DNA from: Reyranella sp.
GTDB lineage: Bacteria > Pseudomonadota > Alphaproteobacteria > Reyranellales > Reyranellaceae
Assembly: GCA_029946105.1 (NCBI GenBank)
Contig: JAQSDW010000074.1
Location: 1-46,434 of the forward strand
DNA length: 46,434 bases
Direction of reading: 5' to 3'
Part shown: in pieces, positions 44,888-46,434 of the stretch
Numbering within the stretch: the first letter of the stretch is position 1
Layout: each line of letters begins with the position of its first letter
Notes under the pieces: model-generated
Database searches by the model: none
Told to the model about the DNA's origin: nothing
What the model saw: only the letters and a program-made list of their open reading frames with translations
Program-made: the position numbers and the translations under genes

Positions 44888-45559
44888 ATGCGCCCGTTTG
44901 CCCCCGAACCCGACCTCTCCGAACGTATCCACGACGCCGTTCTGAACGCCATCTGCTCCGGCGAACTGAAGTCGGGCGCCCGCATCACCCAAGAGGAGCT
45001 CGCCCAGCAGTTCGGCGTGTCCCGCCAGCCGGTCCTGCAGGCCATGATGCTGCTCCGCCGCGAGGGCTTCCTGATCGACGCCGGCCGCAAGGGCGTGTGC
45101 GTGGCCCCGCTCGACGTCGAGCAGGCCAACAATCTCTATTATGTGCGCGCGGCTCTCGACGGGGCGGCGGCACGCCTGGCCGCCACACGCTACACGCCGG
45201 AGCTCGCCCATCGCGGCCGCCTCTTGATCGACGTCGGCCGCCGCGCCGTGGCCAGCGCCAACATCCCCTTCGTGATCGAAGCCGATATCGACTTCCATCT
45301 GTTCGTCTACGAGGCCTCGGGCAATCCGCTGATCGCGGAGACGGCGCAGCCGCACTGGCAGCACATGCGCCGTGTCATGGCCGCGGTCCTGAGCGAGGAC
45401 GACCTGCGCGTCAGCGTCTGGGACGAGCACGAGGAAATCCTGCGCGCGCTGGAGGCCGGCCAGGTCGCCGAAGGCGAGGCGCTCTGCCGCAAGCACACCG
45501 AACAGATGGCCGGTATCCTCACCGGACGCCTGAAGGACGTGATTTCGCGCGCGGCGTAA
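44888..45559 (+). CDS. GntR-family regulator, FCD (FadR) type
   Basis: 223 residues. N-terminal winged helix (LNAICSGELKSGARITQEEL, then FGVSRQPVLQAMMLLRREGF), then a helical FCD effector domain with putative metal ligands: Asp in DIDFHLFVYEASGN, His in HWQHMRRVMAA and His in WDEHEEILRALEAG. It likely controls the adjacent PhyH gene and itself. Ligands of this class are organic acids. Start at 44888 is chosen because the operator ends three bases before it; a longer ORF start at 44729 has no support. Confidence 0.92.
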   Translation: MRPFAPEPDLSERIHDAVLNAICSGELKSGARITQEELAQQFGVSRQPVLQAMMLLRREGFLIDAGRKGVCVAPLDVEQANNLYYVRAALDGAAARLAATRYTPELAHRGRLLIDVGRRAVASANIPFVIEADIDFHLFVYEASGNPLIAETAQPHWQHMRRVMAAVLSEDDLRVSVWDEHEEILRALEAGQVAEGEALCRKHTEQMAGILTGRLKDVISRAA

Positions 45560-45597
45560 AATCGACCCTACAAGAACGAAACCAAGGAGGAACCGCC

Positions 45598-46398
45598 ATG
45601 AAGCTCACACCGGAGCAGCTCAAGCAGTTCGACGACGACGGCTATCTCTTCTTCCCCAACTATTTCTCGGCCGAGGAAACGGCGATCCTGAAGTCGGAGA
45701 TCCCCGGCGTCTTCGCCCAGCGGCGCGAGGAGAACGTGCGCGAAAAGTGCGGCGACGTCGTCCGCACCGCCTTCGCCGTGCACACCTATCACCCGGTGTT
45801 CAAGGCGCTGGTCCACAGCCCGCGCTTCGTCGAGCCCGCCGAGCAGCTGCTGAAGGACAAGACCTACATCCACCAGTTCAAGATCAACGGAAAGGCCGCC
45901 TTCGACGGCGACGTCTGGCAGTGGCACCAGGACTACGGCACCTGGAAGGCCGACGACGGCATGCCCGAGGCGCGCGCCATGAACCTCGCGGTCTTCGTCG
46001 ACGAGGTGAACGAATTCAACGGCCCGCTCTACTTCATCCCGAAGAGCCACAAGAAGGGTGCGATCGAGGCCAGGCACGACCTCACCACCACGTCGTATCC
46101 GCTGTGGGTGATCGACAACGACGTCATCGCCAAGCTGGTGCAGCAGGGCGGCATCGTGGCGCCCAAGGGTGGCCCGGGTTCGGCGATCTTCTTCCACGGC
46201 ACGCTGGTGCATGGCAGCCCGCCCAACATGTCGCCGTGGGACCGCCAGATCATCTACGTCACCTACAATTCGGTGCAGAACGCCATCACCCGCCACAAGC
46301 GGCCGGCCCATATCGCCCATCGCGATTTCACGCCGATCGACGCCTGGGAAGACGATTGCGTGACCCGCGCCGCCGGCCACAAGGTCGCGGCGGAATAA
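45598..46398 (+). CDS. Phytanoyl-CoA dioxygenase-family (EctD-like) hydroxylase
   Basis: 266 residues with AAGGAGGA about 6 bases before the ATG. Fe(II) ligands His110 and Asp112 in VWQWHQDYGTW and His205 in LVHGSPPN, with Arg near 215 (WDRQIIYVTYN) for 2-oxoglutarate. The order EFNGPLYFIPKSHK and SPWDRQIIYVTYNSV closely follows ectoine hydroxylase EctD, but no ectoine synthesis genes are in the window. It could hydroxylate proline, ectoine or another small cyclic compound. It lies 38 bases downstream of the GntR gene and is probably its target. Confidence 0.87.
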   Translation: MKLTPEQLKQFDDDGYLFFPNYFSAEETAILKSEIPGVFAQRREENVREKCGDVVRTAFAVHTYHPVFKALVHSPRFVEPAEQLLKDKTYIHQFKINGKAAFDGDVWQWHQDYGTWKADDGMPEARAMNLAVFVDEVNEFNGPLYFIPKSHKKGAIEARHDLTTTSYPLWVIDNDVIAKLVQQGGIVAPKGGPGSAIFFHGTLVHGSPPNMSPWDRQIIYVTYNSVQNAITRHKRPAHIAHRDFTPIDAWEDDCVTRAAGHKVAAE

Positions 46399-46434
46399 CA
46401 AGACGCTTGCTCTTCCGGACCGCGAGCGTGCCGC

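Overview
The window is about two-thirds G+C. Its gene content points to an alphaproteobacterium: a SUV3-like helicase followed by an S4 protein, a seven-iron ferredoxin and CarD, then grpE-dnaK-dnaJ, dapB, nth and dapD. A Rhodospirillales or Reyranella-like member would fit, but this rests on gene order and protein style, not on a search. Genes are dense on both strands. No tRNA, rRNA, CRISPR array or intact insertion sequence was seen, and no stretch over 300 bases lacks a gene. The longest gaps, 8412-8688 and 44650-44887, both hold repeats or promoter-like sites.

Layout. 1-3.4 kb (minus): a lipoprotein, an epoxide-hydrolase-like enzyme and a two-gene zinc-type ABC transporter behind a probable Zur box. 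3.6-9.3 kb (plus): a DUF1223 protein, then helicase, S4 protein, ferredoxin and CarD, closed by a clear terminator. 9.3-12.9 kb: an M48 lipoprotein peptidase facing a proline iminopeptidase and a TauD/TfdA dioxygenase. 13.0-16.9 kb: grpE, dnaK, dnaJ. 16.9-27.1 kb: an accessory catabolic block with a complete dipeptide-type ABC operon, a GatC/AtzG-like small protein beside a frameshifted amidase, the 17-codon stub of a Tat-signal gene, a haloacid dehalogenase, 3-methyladenine glycosylase and an M81 (MlrC-like) peptidase. 27.1-29.6 kb: a foreign-looking cassette. It encodes a 646-residue protein that resembles phage internal virion proteins but ends in an AT-richer toxin-like module, followed 8 bases later by a probable immunity gene. 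It is bordered by an interlocked inverted repeat and a stack of hairpins.

29.6-37.6 kb: DUF3303, dapB, an 837-residue membrane-anchored repeat protein, small envelope proteins (PepSY-like, RcnB-like, SlyB-like), DUF2244/nth, and a MarR/tandem-DUF1428 pair with a readable divergent promoter-operator. 37.6-46.4 kb: a frameshifted YdhR-like gene, an MFS permease, a Nudix hydrolase, dapD, a second TauD-like dioxygenase, an NTF2-like protein, lemA with an HtpX-like peptidase, a glycerophosphodiesterase whose signal peptide seems to be overprinted on the peptidase gene, and a GntR regulator before an EctD-like PhyH dioxygenase.

How the genes work together: the dpp operon, amidase pair, dehalogenase and MlrC-like peptidase look like a peptide/amide scavenging block set between the chaperone genes and dapB, and part of it is decaying. 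The best candidate for something undescribed is the orphan virion-protein/toxin/immunity cassette. Two CDSs carry what look like separate 2-base deletions, so sequencing error should be excluded before they are called pseudogenes.
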